Below, in pieces: positions 28,065 to 36,233 of a stretch of 64,000 nucleotides of DNA. Below the pieces are notes generated by a model that worked only from the letters and a program-made list of their open reading frames with translations, was not told where the DNA came from and ran no database searches. Both the position numbers and the translations under genes were made by a program. Position 1 is the stretch's first letter. Every line of letters starts with the position of its first letter. Source of the stretch: CAVUAF01 sp963739375 (GTDB taxonomy: Bacteria; Acidobacteriota; Terriglobia; Terriglobales; Acidobacteriaceae). Location of the stretch: NCBI GenBank assembly GCA_963739375.1, contig CAVUAF010000015.1, forward strand, positions 401,174 through 465,173, given 5' to 3'.

Positions 28065-29177
28065 TTAGTCGCTTCGCTCCGGCACCGTCTTCTTCACCGG
28101 TTCGGGGCGGGCCGGCACCGGTTGCGGGGTCTGCGGCTGCGGCGCGTGCTCGCGCACGGCGTGCTCGCGCTCGGGACGGGAGACGGTGACGCCGCGCTCG
28201 TCGAACTTGCCGAAGATCATCTTGCCGGCCGTGGTTTGCAGCACCGAGGTGACGGCGATGTCCACCGTCTTGCCGATGAGCTTGCGCGCGTTGTCCACCA
28301 CCACCATGGTGCCGTCGTCGAGGTAGGCGACGCCCTGGCCGTACTCCTTGCCTTCTTTCAGGATGAAGACCTTCATCACCTCGCCCGGCAGCACGATGGG
28401 CTTGAGGGAGTTGGCCAGTTCGTTGATGTTCAGGACCTCGACGCCCTGGAGCTGCGCCACTTTGTTGAGGTTGAAGTCGTTGGTGACGATTTTGCCTTCG
28501 TAGACCTTGGCCAGCTCGATCAGCTTCATGTCGACTTCGCGAACGGCGGGGAAGTCGTCCTCCACGATCTGCACCTGGAGGACGCCGGTCTTCTGCAGGC
28601 GCTGCAGGACGTCGAGGCCACGGCGGCCGCGGTTGCGCTTGAGCGAGTCGCTGGAGTCGGCCACCAGCTGCAGCTCGCGCAGCACGAACTGCGGGATGAC
28701 GATGGTGCCGTCGAGGAAGCCGGTTTCGGCGATGTCGGCGATGCGGCCGTCGATGATGACGCTGGTGTCAAGGATCTTGCAGCTCTTCTTGCCCTGCTTC
28801 TCGCCGCCGAAAATGCCCCCCAGCGCCGCCAGGTTCAGCAGGTCACCCTTGTTGGCGCCGACGATGAGGCCGACGTACGCCATCAGCATCATGATGAGGA
28901 GCTGCAGGAAGCGGCGGCTGGGCTCGGCGGAAATGGCGTCGCGGACCACCAACCCGAACAGGTAGGCGCCGAAGATGCCGGTCACGCTGCCGATGACCGC
29001 CCCAATCAGCCGCCGCAGGCTGACGCGGTGCAGCCGCATCTCGAACAGGATGACGCAGGCGGCGATGGCCATCCCGGCCGCCGCGGCCTGGGCCGGCGGA
29101 AGTCCGAAGGGATGAAGAACGAAGGCCGCAACCGCGACAATAACGACAAAAACAAAACGAATGAGGATCAGATCCAT
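28065..29177 (-). CDS. YacL-like integral-membrane PIN/TRAM domain protein
   Basis: 370 residues from ATG 29177, which follows GGGAGGTCCCGCA. Four hydrophobic segments in the first ~130 residues, then a PIN nuclease-like domain beginning with KILDTSVIIDGRIADI and including VTNDFNLNKVAQLQGVEVLN. A TRAM domain follows (EVMKVFILKEGKEYGQGVAY, GTMVVVDNARKLIG), then a Pro/Glu/Arg-rich tail. PIN acidic residues are present, so RNase activity is possible but unproven in this family. The gene is convergent with the OppD-type gene. Confidence 0.9.
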   Translation of the reverse strand: MDLILIRFVFVVIVAVAAFVLHPFGLPPAQAAAAGMAIAACVILFEMRLHRVSLRRLIGAVIGSVTGIFGAYLFGLVVRDAISAEPSRRFLQLLIMMLMAYVGLIVGANKGDLLNLAALGGIFGGEKQGKKSCKILDTSVIIDGRIADIAETGFLDGTIVIPQFVLRELQLVADSSDSLKRNRGRRGLDVLQRLQKTGVLQVQIVEDDFPAVREVDMKLIELAKVYEGKIVTNDFNLNKVAQLQGVEVLNINELANSLKPIVLPGEVMKVFILKEGKEYGQGVAYLDDGTMVVVDNARKLIGKTVDIAVTSVLQTTAGKMIFGKFDERGVTVSRPEREHAVREHAPQPQTPQPVPARPEPVKKTVPERSD

Positions 29178-29819
29178 TGCGGGACCTCCTTCCCTGGCCC
29201 GCTGCGCGTTCGGCAAATAGGTATGACCGCCGGCGACGCAACCGACCTGAGCCCCGCCTCCCTGCCCCGCAAATACCGCCCAATGGGGAGGCTGGTGGTT
29301 TTATGGGCAGGCTATGAATTTACGTATGAACTTGCCTGCCGCTAGCCCGCAATGTGACACGGGCCGTGGAGCAATAAAGCCGGGGGCGAGTATATAGCAG
29401 AGTTCCGGCGGGGGAGCAGGGGAAGATTTCGCGGCGGGAGGCGGCACCTGGCGCCAGTTACCCAAGAAGATAACAGTCAAGCTAGCATTTTGTATTGACC
29501 GGTCAACAGGGGCGGCGGCATGGTGAGAGCGGCGCGGGCCTGTGGCCCCCGTTCCCACGGCGCGCGCGGGACCAGTCATGGGTCAAGTTTGGGCCGATCC
29601 TGTTTGGGGAAAAGGTGAGCGGCCTGAAGTGCTCCCGGAATGTGGGGAGCGGGAACCGGCGCAAATCTCGGGGGAGAAAACGCGCCGGTTTTTTTATTGA
29701 CTACCGCGTGCCGAGGCACCCCAAGATCCCTCGCCGCGCCCGCTCTACGGCGCAGATGAAGCCGTGTCCTCTCCCAGCTGGAACCTAATTCCTCGGAACA
29801 CCGGACTGAGAAGCAGCCC
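29178..29819. other. 640-base intergenic region with an orphan terminator-like hairpin
   Basis: No protein-coding frame here is convincing; a 97-codon plus-strand frame at 29495-29788 has no recognisable features. Notable are a perfect palindrome TTGACCGGTCAA (29495-29506) and a plus-strand hairpin plus T run at 29654-29696, opposite to the flanking genes. The A+T-rich patch 29461-29495 could hold a promoter. Confidence 0.4.
29654..29696 (+). terminator. Orphan Rho-independent terminator
   Basis: AACCGGCGC (29654-29662) pairs with GCGCCGGTT (29682-29690), followed by a T-rich run to 29695. No plus-strand gene ends here, so it may terminate a small RNA. Confidence 0.5.
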
Positions 29820-30872
29820 TCAGTCGCCCTGCTCGATCTGCACCAGCTGGGGCTGGGGTGCGGGTTGGACCTCGGGGACGGGGAGCGGCGCGGGTGCGGG
29901 GCGCTGCGGGTGGCGCCACCAGTCCATGTAGGAGGTCTGGTGGGCGCAGGAGACGGTGCACTTGGGGGCGCACGATTTCTCGGTGCGGTACTCGCGGCGG
30001 ATGTCGGCCAGGGTGTACTGGAGCAGCGGCTTGGCGGGATAGCCGCGCTGCTGCGAGCAGTAGTGCACCAGGCCGTCTTCGCAGATGTAGAGATAGCGCG
30101 CGCCGGCGCGGCAGCGCCAGCCGTTGGGGCGGCCGTGCGCGATGTTCTCCTGGAACTTGTTGAGGCGCGAGTAGCTGGACTTGGAGAGCCGCTTGATCTC
30201 GTGGAAGGCGGCGAGCGACGCGGGATCGAGCGCCCGCAACTGGCCGGTGCCGTCGTGGATGATGCCCACGGTGGAGGTGAAGCCCAGCTCCAGCGCGCGG
30301 CAGGCGATGATGACCGCGTCCTGCGGCTCTTTCACCCCGGCGCCCACCACGGAGTTGATGTTGACGTGGAAGTCGGCGTGTTCCGCCAGGAGTTGCAGTT
30401 TCTTGTCGAGCACCTTCAGCGACTTCAGCGAAACGTCGTCGGGCTGGATGTTGTCGACGGAAATTTGCAGGTGCTCGAGGCCGGCGGCGTTGAGGCGCTG
30501 GATGCGCTCGGCGGTGAGCAGATACCCATTGGTGATGAGCGCCGCCAGCATGCCGTGGCGGCGGATACGGGCGATGATCTGGTCCAGCTCGGGATGCAGC
30601 AGCGGCTCGCCGCCGCTGATCACGATCAGGGTGGTGCCGAGCCGCGCCAGGTGGTCGATGCGGGCCAGCATTTCCGGCAGCGGCACCGGCGCCGAGACGT
30701 CGTCGTATTCGTTGCAGTAGGTGCAGGAGAGGTTGCAGCGGCGAGTGGGCACCACGTGCGCCTGCACCGGGTGGTCGGTGGAAAGCACGCCCTTCACGAT
30801 CATGCGGAATTCACGCCAGCGGCGGTGCATGGCCATCGCCTGGCGCCGCATCCGAACTGCAACGGGGGACAT
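29820..30872 (-). CDS. Radical SAM protein with SPASM-like C-terminus
   Basis: 350 residues from ATG 30872 (a TTG two codons upstream is less likely). The [4Fe-4S]/SAM motif CNLSCTYCNEY lies near residue 47, with ISGGEPLLHPELD as the GGE SAM-binding motif and ISVDN later. A C-terminal Cys cluster (WRCRAGARYLYICEDG, HYCSQQ, CAPKCTVSCAHQ) suggests auxiliary Fe-S binding. The last 25 residues are Pro/Gln-rich. Substrate unknown: similarity is to the HpnH/MoaA-like broad group only. Neighbours do not point to a pathway. Confidence 0.82.
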   Translation of the reverse strand: MSPVAVRMRRQAMAMHRRWREFRMIVKGVLSTDHPVQAHVVPTRRCNLSCTYCNEYDDVSAPVPLPEMLARIDHLARLGTTLIVISGGEPLLHPELDQIIARIRRHGMLAALITNGYLLTAERIQRLNAAGLEHLQISVDNIQPDDVSLKSLKVLDKKLQLLAEHADFHVNINSVVGAGVKEPQDAVIIACRALELGFTSTVGIIHDGTGQLRALDPASLAAFHEIKRLSKSSYSRLNKFQENIAHGRPNGWRCRAGARYLYICEDGLVHYCSQQRGYPAKPLLQYTLADIRREYRTEKSCAPKCTVSCAHQTSYMDWWRHPQRPAPAPLPVPEVQPAPQPQLVQIEQGD

Positions 30873-31009
30873 AGACAATTGGACTATTAGGCCATAGCGC
30901 CCGCTCCGGAGGGAAACGACCGAGAGCTAAGCGGTTGATTTTGCAGGCTGAATGGTAGCGGAGCGCGGGTGAAAGAAGCAAGGCTGCCGCTGGTTTACTG
31001 GAAACATCC

Positions 31010-31089
31010 CGAGCGCAGCGAGGGAGCCCTACTCAACCCGCGCTGTCTGGGTGCGGCAGAGTTCCCTCCTCGCGGCGCTCGGCGGGATG
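31010..31089. repeat. RSEG-type palindromic repeat
   Basis: GAAACATCCCGAGCGCAGCG then AGGGAGCCCTAC, with a second arm TTCCCTCCTCG...GGCGGGATGTTGC. The first 30 bases are nearly identical to the copy inside tgt. Confidence 0.8.
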
Positions 31090-31098
31090 TTGCAACAG

Positions 31099-31680
31099 CT
31101 ATTTCGGCGGCTGGGCCGGCCGTGGCGGCGGCTGCGCGCTGGGTGGCAGGATGCCGTTGAGCCGCAGGTAGCCGGCGAGGGCGGCGTAATGGTCGTAGAG
31201 GTCTACGGGCAGCTCGACCACGGCGCGGGCGCGCGGCAGCTTGTTGTTGCCGCGGAAGGCGATCTCGTCTCCCAGCTTGCTGTCGTCGGTCTTGCCCAGC
31301 GCTTCGCGGCAGAAGTCGAACGAGGCTTTCACGGCGGCAGAGATTTTGTCTTTGCCATCCTCCGGTTTGATGGAAGTGACGGTCTCCGGCGCGGTGGCGT
31401 CGCCGATGCGCGCGCACAGGAAAGCGTTGGAGGTGGCGATGTGGGTCATGACCTGCGCGAACGTATCCTGGCCCGCGGTGGGCTTGTAGGTCCACTTGTC
31501 GGCGGGCATGGCGTCGGCGGAGGCGCTGATGACGCGGGCCCGCCCCTCGAACATCTGCTTCACCACCGTCAGGACCGGGTTTTTGGCGGCGTCAGCGGCC
31601 GCCGGAGCGGTCTGCGCCGAGGCCGCGGCACAGACCAGGAGCACACAACACAACCACCGAGACAACCGAGAGACTCGCAT
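31099..31680 (-). CDS. Secreted DinB-superfamily protein
   Basis: 193 residues. Signal peptide MRVSRLSRWLCCVLLVCAAA with cleavage after ASA. The body has DinB-like four-helix features: W-x-Y-K-P (KWTYKPTAGQDTFAQVMTHI), a His in the helix, and LPVDLYDHYAALAGYLRLNG near the end. DinB-fold proteins often bind a metal through three His and act as thiol-dependent transferases; activity here is not shown. The C-terminus is Pro-rich (PPSAQPPPRPAQPPK). Downstream of a YIP1-like membrane gene on the same strand. Confidence 0.8.
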   Translation of the reverse strand: MRVSRLSRWLCCVLLVCAAASAQTAPAAADAAKNPVLTVVKQMFEGRARVISASADAMPADKWTYKPTAGQDTFAQVMTHIATSNAFLCARIGDATAPETVTSIKPEDGKDKISAAVKASFDFCREALGKTDDSKLGDEIAFRGNNKLPRARAVVELPVDLYDHYAALAGYLRLNGILPPSAQPPPRPAQPPK

Positions 31681-31715
31681 GCTTTTTCCCCCCTTCCGCT
31701 CGGAACCCCAGAGAA

Positions 31716-32495
31716 CTATGCGAACAGGGCCGCAATGCCGACCCCGATCATGGTCACCAGCGCCCACCAGCCAAACACCATGGCGAAGGTGGTGCCACGT
31801 TTCAGCTTGGTGATGCAGGCCAGCCCAATCCCGGTGAGCACCAGCTCCCAGATGGTGATGCCATCGAGCGCAGCGCCGAGGGCATACATCGGCGTGCCCA
31901 CGGTGAACAGGCCCGAGAGATTGCTGGCGATGGGGTTCTCGAGGGTGAAGCCCTCGGGGCTGGCGCCCGCCGCCAGGGTCACGATCCCGAGTATTGATTT
32001 GATCACCAGAGGCAGATGGGCATAGGTCACCACCGCCATGACCTGGCCGAACTTGGCCTCGGCGCCGGCGCCGAAGTTCATGGTCGCCAGCAGGATGCCG
32101 GCAATCACCAGAATCCCAATCAGGATAAAGACCGGGAAGCCGTAGCCGATGCCCTTGGTCACGATGAGCTGAATTCTCATCTGTTGCGCCTTCTGCGCGG
32201 GGGGGAGCTTGTCGAGTTGCTCCGCCTGCCTGGGCGCCATGCGCATGCGGTTTTCCAGGATCTGGTTCCAGCCCACATAATGGCCGGCGGTGAAGGCGAG
32301 CGCGACCCAGGCCACGGCAACTACCAGGAAGGGTGCCCACCAACTGGCCTTGCGGCGAATGTCGGTGAAGGTCTTAGTCGGCGCGATAAAGGTGTTGATG
32401 AGGCGCTGCGGCTCGGTGAGCGACACACGCCGGCCGCAAGCCCCACAGAATCCACTCTCATCCCGCTTCTCTGTCCCGCAGAACGGACATACCAT
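31716..32495 (-). CDS. Zinc-ribbon YIP1-family membrane protein
   Basis: 259 residues. N-terminal zinc ribbon CPFCGTEKRDESGFCGACGR, then five hydrophobic helices in a YIP1-like arrangement (FLVVAVAWVALAFTAGHYVG; VFILIGILVIAGILLATMNF; MVFGWWALVTMIGVGIAALF). The first cytoplasmic segment has EPQRLINTFIAPTKTFTDIR, typical of the 'YIP1/Yip1 domain' group. Role unknown. Start ATG 32495. Confidence 0.82.
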   Translation of the reverse strand: MVCPFCGTEKRDESGFCGACGRRVSLTEPQRLINTFIAPTKTFTDIRRKASWWAPFLVVAVAWVALAFTAGHYVGWNQILENRMRMAPRQAEQLDKLPPAQKAQQMRIQLIVTKGIGYGFPVFILIGILVIAGILLATMNFGAGAEAKFGQVMAVVTYAHLPLVIKSILGIVTLAAGASPEGFTLENPIASNLSGLFTVGTPMYALGAALDGITIWELVLTGIGLACITKLKRGTTFAMVFGWWALVTMIGVGIAALFA

Positions 32496-32522
32496 GGCAG
32501 CCTCCCATGTCTCCTCGAGTTG

Positions 32523-32996
32523 CTATATTGCCTTTCCGCATTTTTCGCAGAAGCGATTATCCGCCGAGTTCAAAGTGCCACAACTGCGGCACGCGTTGCC
32601 TCCCGAAACAGTCAGCGACATTATCTGTTGGCGTTCGGTGTTCGACAGAAACGTGGAGCTGTAGACAGCGGTATCCAGCATTGCTTTCATCATCTGACCT
32701 GAGGCAGCGATCAAAGCGCCAAACACGAAAAAGACAGCGCCGATAGCGACGGCGGAGAAAACCGAAAACAGGAAAAAAAGGACGAAATCCCCCCATCCCT
32801 TATGCTCGGCGACAACACCTACAAGAATACCTGCAAAACCAACAAGAGCCGCGCCAGTTAAGCCCAGAATCTTCACAATCTGCCCCATGCCGTTAAGGGC
32901 TCGAGCTTCTCGGTATGCGTCCCTATATCGACTAATTAGGGCTGGTTGTGCGGCTTGCTGCGACACACTGCTAGCGACTGCGGTCGTCGTCGACAT
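32523..32996 (-). CDS. Membrane protein with C-terminal zinc ribbon
   Basis: 157 residues from ATG 32996, preceded by GGAGGCAAGT. Two hydrophobic helices (IVKILGLTGAALVGFAGILV; FVLFFLFSVFSAVAIGAVFF) and a terminal zinc ribbon CRSCGTLNSADNRFCEKCGK. GC is lower than in neighbouring genes, suggesting recent acquisition or a different history. It shares with the adjacent YIP1-like gene a zinc-ribbon-plus-membrane design. Function unknown. Confidence 0.75.
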   Translation of the reverse strand: MSTTTAVASSVSQQAAQPALISRYRDAYREARALNGMGQIVKILGLTGAALVGFAGILVGVVAEHKGWGDFVLFFLFSVFSAVAIGAVFFVFGALIAASGQMMKAMLDTAVYSSTFLSNTERQQIMSLTVSGGNACRSCGTLNSADNRFCEKCGKAI

Positions 32997-33152
32997 ACTT
33001 GCCTCCCGAAGCGAACCGCGTTGAACGTGTGCTGAAAGCGTCGCGCATTGTAAATCAATCGAGCTGTTGAGGGATACCGGCTTGTTCGGGATAGGGTCAC
33101 TGCAGCAAGTGGGCTCCACCCCGCAATCGCGGATGAGTAAGAAGACGCTGAC

Positions 33153-34307
33153 TCAGTGCGTCGCAGTCGCTTCGAGCGTCCGCTGCAGGCTCAACCCGAT
33201 GTCGGCCAGCAGCAGCGCCACCCCCGCCACCAGCGCCGGCTTGCGCAGCGGGCTCTCCAGCAGGTCGGCAAAGAGGCCGCCGATGAAGAGAAAAACGAAC
33301 GCCACTGCGGGGGTCCATAGGCGGAAGGGCTCCGGCGGATAGACCGGCGCGAACAGCGGCACCGCGGCGAGCACGACCAGCGCCACCGTGTTGCCGAAAT
33401 AGCGCGCGCGGCGCCAGAGCAGCCAGGTCACCAGGGCGACCGCGACGAGCGCCAGGAAGGCGAAGTTCGTCTGCTGCCACAGCGCGAGCAGGGCCGGGAA
33501 ACGCACGCCCAGCGGCCGCATCCGCAGCGAACCCCACGCGGCATGCCGCAACGCGCGGGCCAACGGGAGCGGCTCGAAACCGTAGGCCGCAAACAGAATG
33601 AAGACGGCGACCGCGCCGCCGACCAGCATCGCAGGAACGATAGCGCGGCGCCGCTCCGGCACCAGGTAGAGGAGGCAGGCGAGGGTCAGCGGTACTGCCA
33701 GGACGACGGAGAAGGAGGCGGCGATCCCCAGGCCGAGGGCGGCGCCCATCAGGAGTTCGCGCTGCAGCGCCTTGGTCTGCGCCACCCCGGCGGGAGCATA
33801 CAGGGTGTGGGCGCGCGCGATGCCGGTGAAGAGGGCGCCGAAGAAGCCCCAGGCCGCGAGCACGTCGGGCCCGACGCGCGACGCTTCCGCGACCATGCGC
33901 GGCGAAAAACAATACAGCGCGAGCGCGTAGTAGCCGCCACGGTTGCCGCAGAGGCGCCGCGCCACGTACCAGAGCGACGCGCCACGCAGCAGGCCGAGGA
34001 GGACAAACGGCAGCCGCAGCAGCCACGCGGATTCGTAAGCCGGGCCACCGGGTTCGGGACTCAGGGGCGGCAAGAGGCGCAGCCGCAAGGGCAGGCGCGC
34101 CAGGCCATACACCAGCGGCGAATGCCAAACGTCGCCCGCGGGGTCGGCCTGCACCCAGTGCCATTCTTCCCGGCCGAGCACGGGTCGCTCTGCCGCCCAG
34201 AAGCACTGCAACGCAAACGCCGCCAGCAGCAGCAGCGCGTAGAGCTGCGGCCGGCCAAAGCGGTTGCCGAATTGCCACTGGTCAGGCAAGCGCACGATTG
34301 TAACCAC
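33153..34307 (-). CDS. Polytopic glycosyltransferase-like membrane protein (GT-C/ArnT-like)
   Basis: 384 residues, GTG start at 34307. About nine hydrophobic segments. The first loop has REEWHWVQADPAGDVWHSPL, with an acidic residue after the first helix as in GT-C enzymes, then YYALALYCFSPRMVAEASRV. This suggests a lipid-linked sugar transferase of the PMT/ArnT/GT39-like type, but no strict signature is present, so the assignment is soft. It is transcribed away from the MBL gene region through an ACCACGAAGG/CCGTGGT repeat. Confidence 0.6.
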   Translation of the reverse strand: MVTIVRLPDQWQFGNRFGRPQLYALLLLAAFALQCFWAAERPVLGREEWHWVQADPAGDVWHSPLVYGLARLPLRLRLLPPLSPEPGGPAYESAWLLRLPFVLLGLLRGASLWYVARRLCGNRGGYYALALYCFSPRMVAEASRVGPDVLAAWGFFGALFTGIARAHTLYAPAGVAQTKALQRELLMGAALGLGIAASFSVVLAVPLTLACLLYLVPERRRAIVPAMLVGGAVAVFILFAAYGFEPLPLARALRHAAWGSLRMRPLGVRFPALLALWQQTNFAFLALVAVALVTWLLWRRARYFGNTVALVVLAAVPLFAPVYPPEPFRLWTPAVAFVFLFIGGLFADLLESPLRKPALVAGVALLLADIGLSLQRTLEATATH

Positions 34308-34360
34308 GAAGGCACGGACAACGGTTCCCCGTCCGCTCTGTGTCTCCGTGTCTCCGTGGT
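34303..34360. repeat. ACCACG...CGTGGT inverted repeat tract
   Basis: Ends ACCACGAAGGCACGGA and TCTCCGTGTCTCCGTGGT form an imperfect inverted repeat spanning the gap and the first codons of the 33153-34307 gene. Confidence 0.5.
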
Positions 34361-34369
34361 GAATGAGGA

Positions 34370-35287
34370 TCAGTTGTGCCGCAGCAGTTCGCCGGTCTTT
34401 TTCCCGCTCAGGTCGTTATAGAGCGTTTCGAGAAAGGCGTCGGTCTTGATGAAGCCGCCGCCCCACTTCGCCGAGTAGGCGCCGAGAACGTTGGTCTGCT
34501 TCAGTTGTTCGAGCGTTTTGCCCTCGCGGAGACCGCGCTCCACGATGGCGGTGACCTCCTGCAGCATGGTCACGAAATCCCTGAGGTCGGCGGCGGTGGA
34601 AAGCGGGCCATGTCCGGGAATGAACCTGGTGTCGGCGGGGACGGTGCGCAGCACTTCCCGCACCGCCGCGATCATGCCTTTCACGCCGCCACCGCTGCGC
34701 AGGTCGATAAAGGGGAAGCCGTAGGTAACGAAGTCGTCGCCCATGTGGACCACGTTCGACTGCGGGAAGAAGATGACCGAGTCGCCGTCGGTGTGGCCGT
34801 TGGGGAAGTGCAGCGCGCGGATGTCCTCGCCATTCACATGCAGCGTCACGTCGTGCTGGAAGGTAATCACCGGCAGGCCGGCTTTGACCATGGGGGGCAC
34901 TTTGCCGACCGGCGGCGGGGCATCGAGGCCCGCCGCGAGCCGCTGGCGCACGTTTTCTTGCGCGATGATAGTGGCGGTCTCGCCGAACTGCGGATTGCCG
35001 CCGGTGTGGTCGCCGTGCCAGTGGGTGTTGATGACAAACTTCACCGGCTTGTCGGTGATGCCCTTGAGGGCAGCGCGGATTTTCTCCGCCAGCGGCGCAT
35101 ACTGGTCATCCACGATCACGATGCCGTCGTCGCCCACCGAGACGCCGATGTTGCCGCCCGCCCCGGTCAGCATATAGACGGTGCCCGCGACCTTCTGCGC
35201 CTTGATCTCGACCTTGCTGAAATCCTGCTGCTGCGCCGCCGCGGCCAGCGCCGCAGCCACGATGCCCACCACCATCCACTTGCGCAT
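34370..35287 (-). CDS. Secreted metallo-beta-lactamase-fold hydrolase
   Basis: 305 residues. Signal peptide MRKWMVVGIVAAALAAAAQQ. The metal site is NTHWHGDHTGG (HxHxDH), followed by HFPNGHTDGDSVIF (H/D ligands) and FIPGHGPLS. The closest layout is the quinoprotein relay/cyclase-type MBL hydrolases of environmental bacteria. Substrate unknown. Start ATG 35287 has AGGAGCAACGTC upstream; longer upstream frame is not credible because a signal peptide starts here. Confidence 0.88.
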   Translation of the reverse strand: MRKWMVVGIVAAALAAAAQQQDFSKVEIKAQKVAGTVYMLTGAGGNIGVSVGDDGIVIVDDQYAPLAEKIRAALKGITDKPVKFVINTHWHGDHTGGNPQFGETATIIAQENVRQRLAAGLDAPPPVGKVPPMVKAGLPVITFQHDVTLHVNGEDIRALHFPNGHTDGDSVIFFPQSNVVHMGDDFVTYGFPFIDLRSGGGVKGMIAAVREVLRTVPADTRFIPGHGPLSTAADLRDFVTMLQEVTAIVERGLREGKTLEQLKQTNVLGAYSAKWGGGFIKTDAFLETLYNDLSGKKTGELLRHN

Positions 35288-35341
35288 GACGTTGCTCCTG
35301 GGGGAATGTCGGGCGAATTGTAAATCACGGTTATGGCAAGA

Positions 35342-35405
35342 CACCCTCCGCGCAGCGTCGGCTGGGCAGAGCTCCCGCCTGGCTCCGCTGGTCGGGAGGT
35401 TGCAA
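35342..35405. repeat. Degenerate RSEG-type palindrome
   Basis: CACCCTCCGCGCAGCGTCGGC ... GGTCGGGAGGTTGCAAC in the 5' region of the selenoprotein gene. More diverged than the tgt copy. Confidence 0.5.
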
Positions 35406-35471
35406 CCGACGGGGCAAGAGCAGAGAATCGGACCGCGAGCGGCGTGCATCCATTTGCGATGGGGAGAGCCC

Positions 35472-36155
35472 ATGGCCCTGCAAGCCTACATGTCGCGGAA
35501 ATGCGTGCCTTACACGCCGGTCACGGCCAAGCTGAACGAGCTGACGGTGGCGCTGGTCTCGTCGAGCGGGGTGTACGTCGCAGGGCAGGAGCCGTACACC
35601 GACAACGGCGACGACAGCTACCGCATTATTCCTCCCGAGACCGCGATCGGCGACCTCCGCTTCCAGCACGGGCACTACGACACCAGCGAAGCCCAGCAGG
35701 ACCCGAACGTCGTCTTCCCCCTGCAGCGGCTGCACGAACTGGCGGCCGAGGGCTTCATCCGCAAGGTGGCGAACAAGCACATCGGCTGCAAAGGGTTTTC
35801 CCGGGACCTGAAGGCGCAGTACGAGAAGATGGCGCCCGCCATCGCCGCCGAAATCGAGCGCTCCCAGGCCGACGCCGTGGTGCTGACCGGGGGTTGACCG
35901 GTGTGCCATCGGGTCATCGTTGCGGTGCAACGAGAAATTGAAGCCAAGGGAATCCCGACGGTGCTGATCACGGTGGCGCCGGAAGAGTCGCGCCTGATGC
36001 GGCCGCCGCGCGCGGTGCATCCCGTGGGCCACCAGCTGGGGCGCGTGCTCGGCCACGCCGGCGAGCGCGACCGGCAGATGCGCGTCCTCACCGAGGCCCT
36101 GCGGCAGTTTGAGTTCCAGCACCTGCCGGGGACGGTGGTGGACTTCGAGCCTTGA
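35472..36155 (+). CDS. GrdB/PrdB-family selenoprotein with in-frame UGA (Sec142)
   Basis: 227 residues if TGA at 35895-35897 is read as selenocysteine. Both halves are in the same frame: residues 1-141 end ...ADAVVLTGG, then U-P-V-C-H-R, continuing to ...GTVVDFEP and a TGA stop. U-x-x-C at 142-145 is the redox signature of the glycine/betaine/sarcosine/D-proline reductase selenoprotein B family. The body (LVSSSGVYVAGQEPYTDNGD; LTEALRQF) also fits. A SECIS-like hairpin lies at 35917-35933. GGGGAG at 35460-35465 serves ATG 35472. Single-protein relatives in acidobacteria have no defined substrate; the companion reductase subunits are absent here. Without Sec the gene would be read as two fragments. 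Confidence 0.85.
35917..35933 (+). promoter_or_regulatory. Candidate bacterial SECIS element
   Basis: Perfect 7-bp stem TCGTTGC/GCAACGA with loop GGT. The stem starts 19 bases after the UGA and the GG of the loop is 26-27 bases after it, within the range seen for bacterial SECIS elements, which usually carry a G in the first loop positions. Confidence 0.7.
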
Positions 36156-36233
36156 GCAGTTCCCTCCACCGCCAGCGCGCCACATCTCGAGAGTCTTACC
36201 GGAACCGGCGAATCCACCGCTACAATCGGGCGA

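Noticed and set aside
29495..29788. 97-codon plus-strand frame in the 640-base gap
   Set aside because: No ribosome-binding site, low-complexity Arg/Gly-rich translation, and it contains the terminator-like hairpin.
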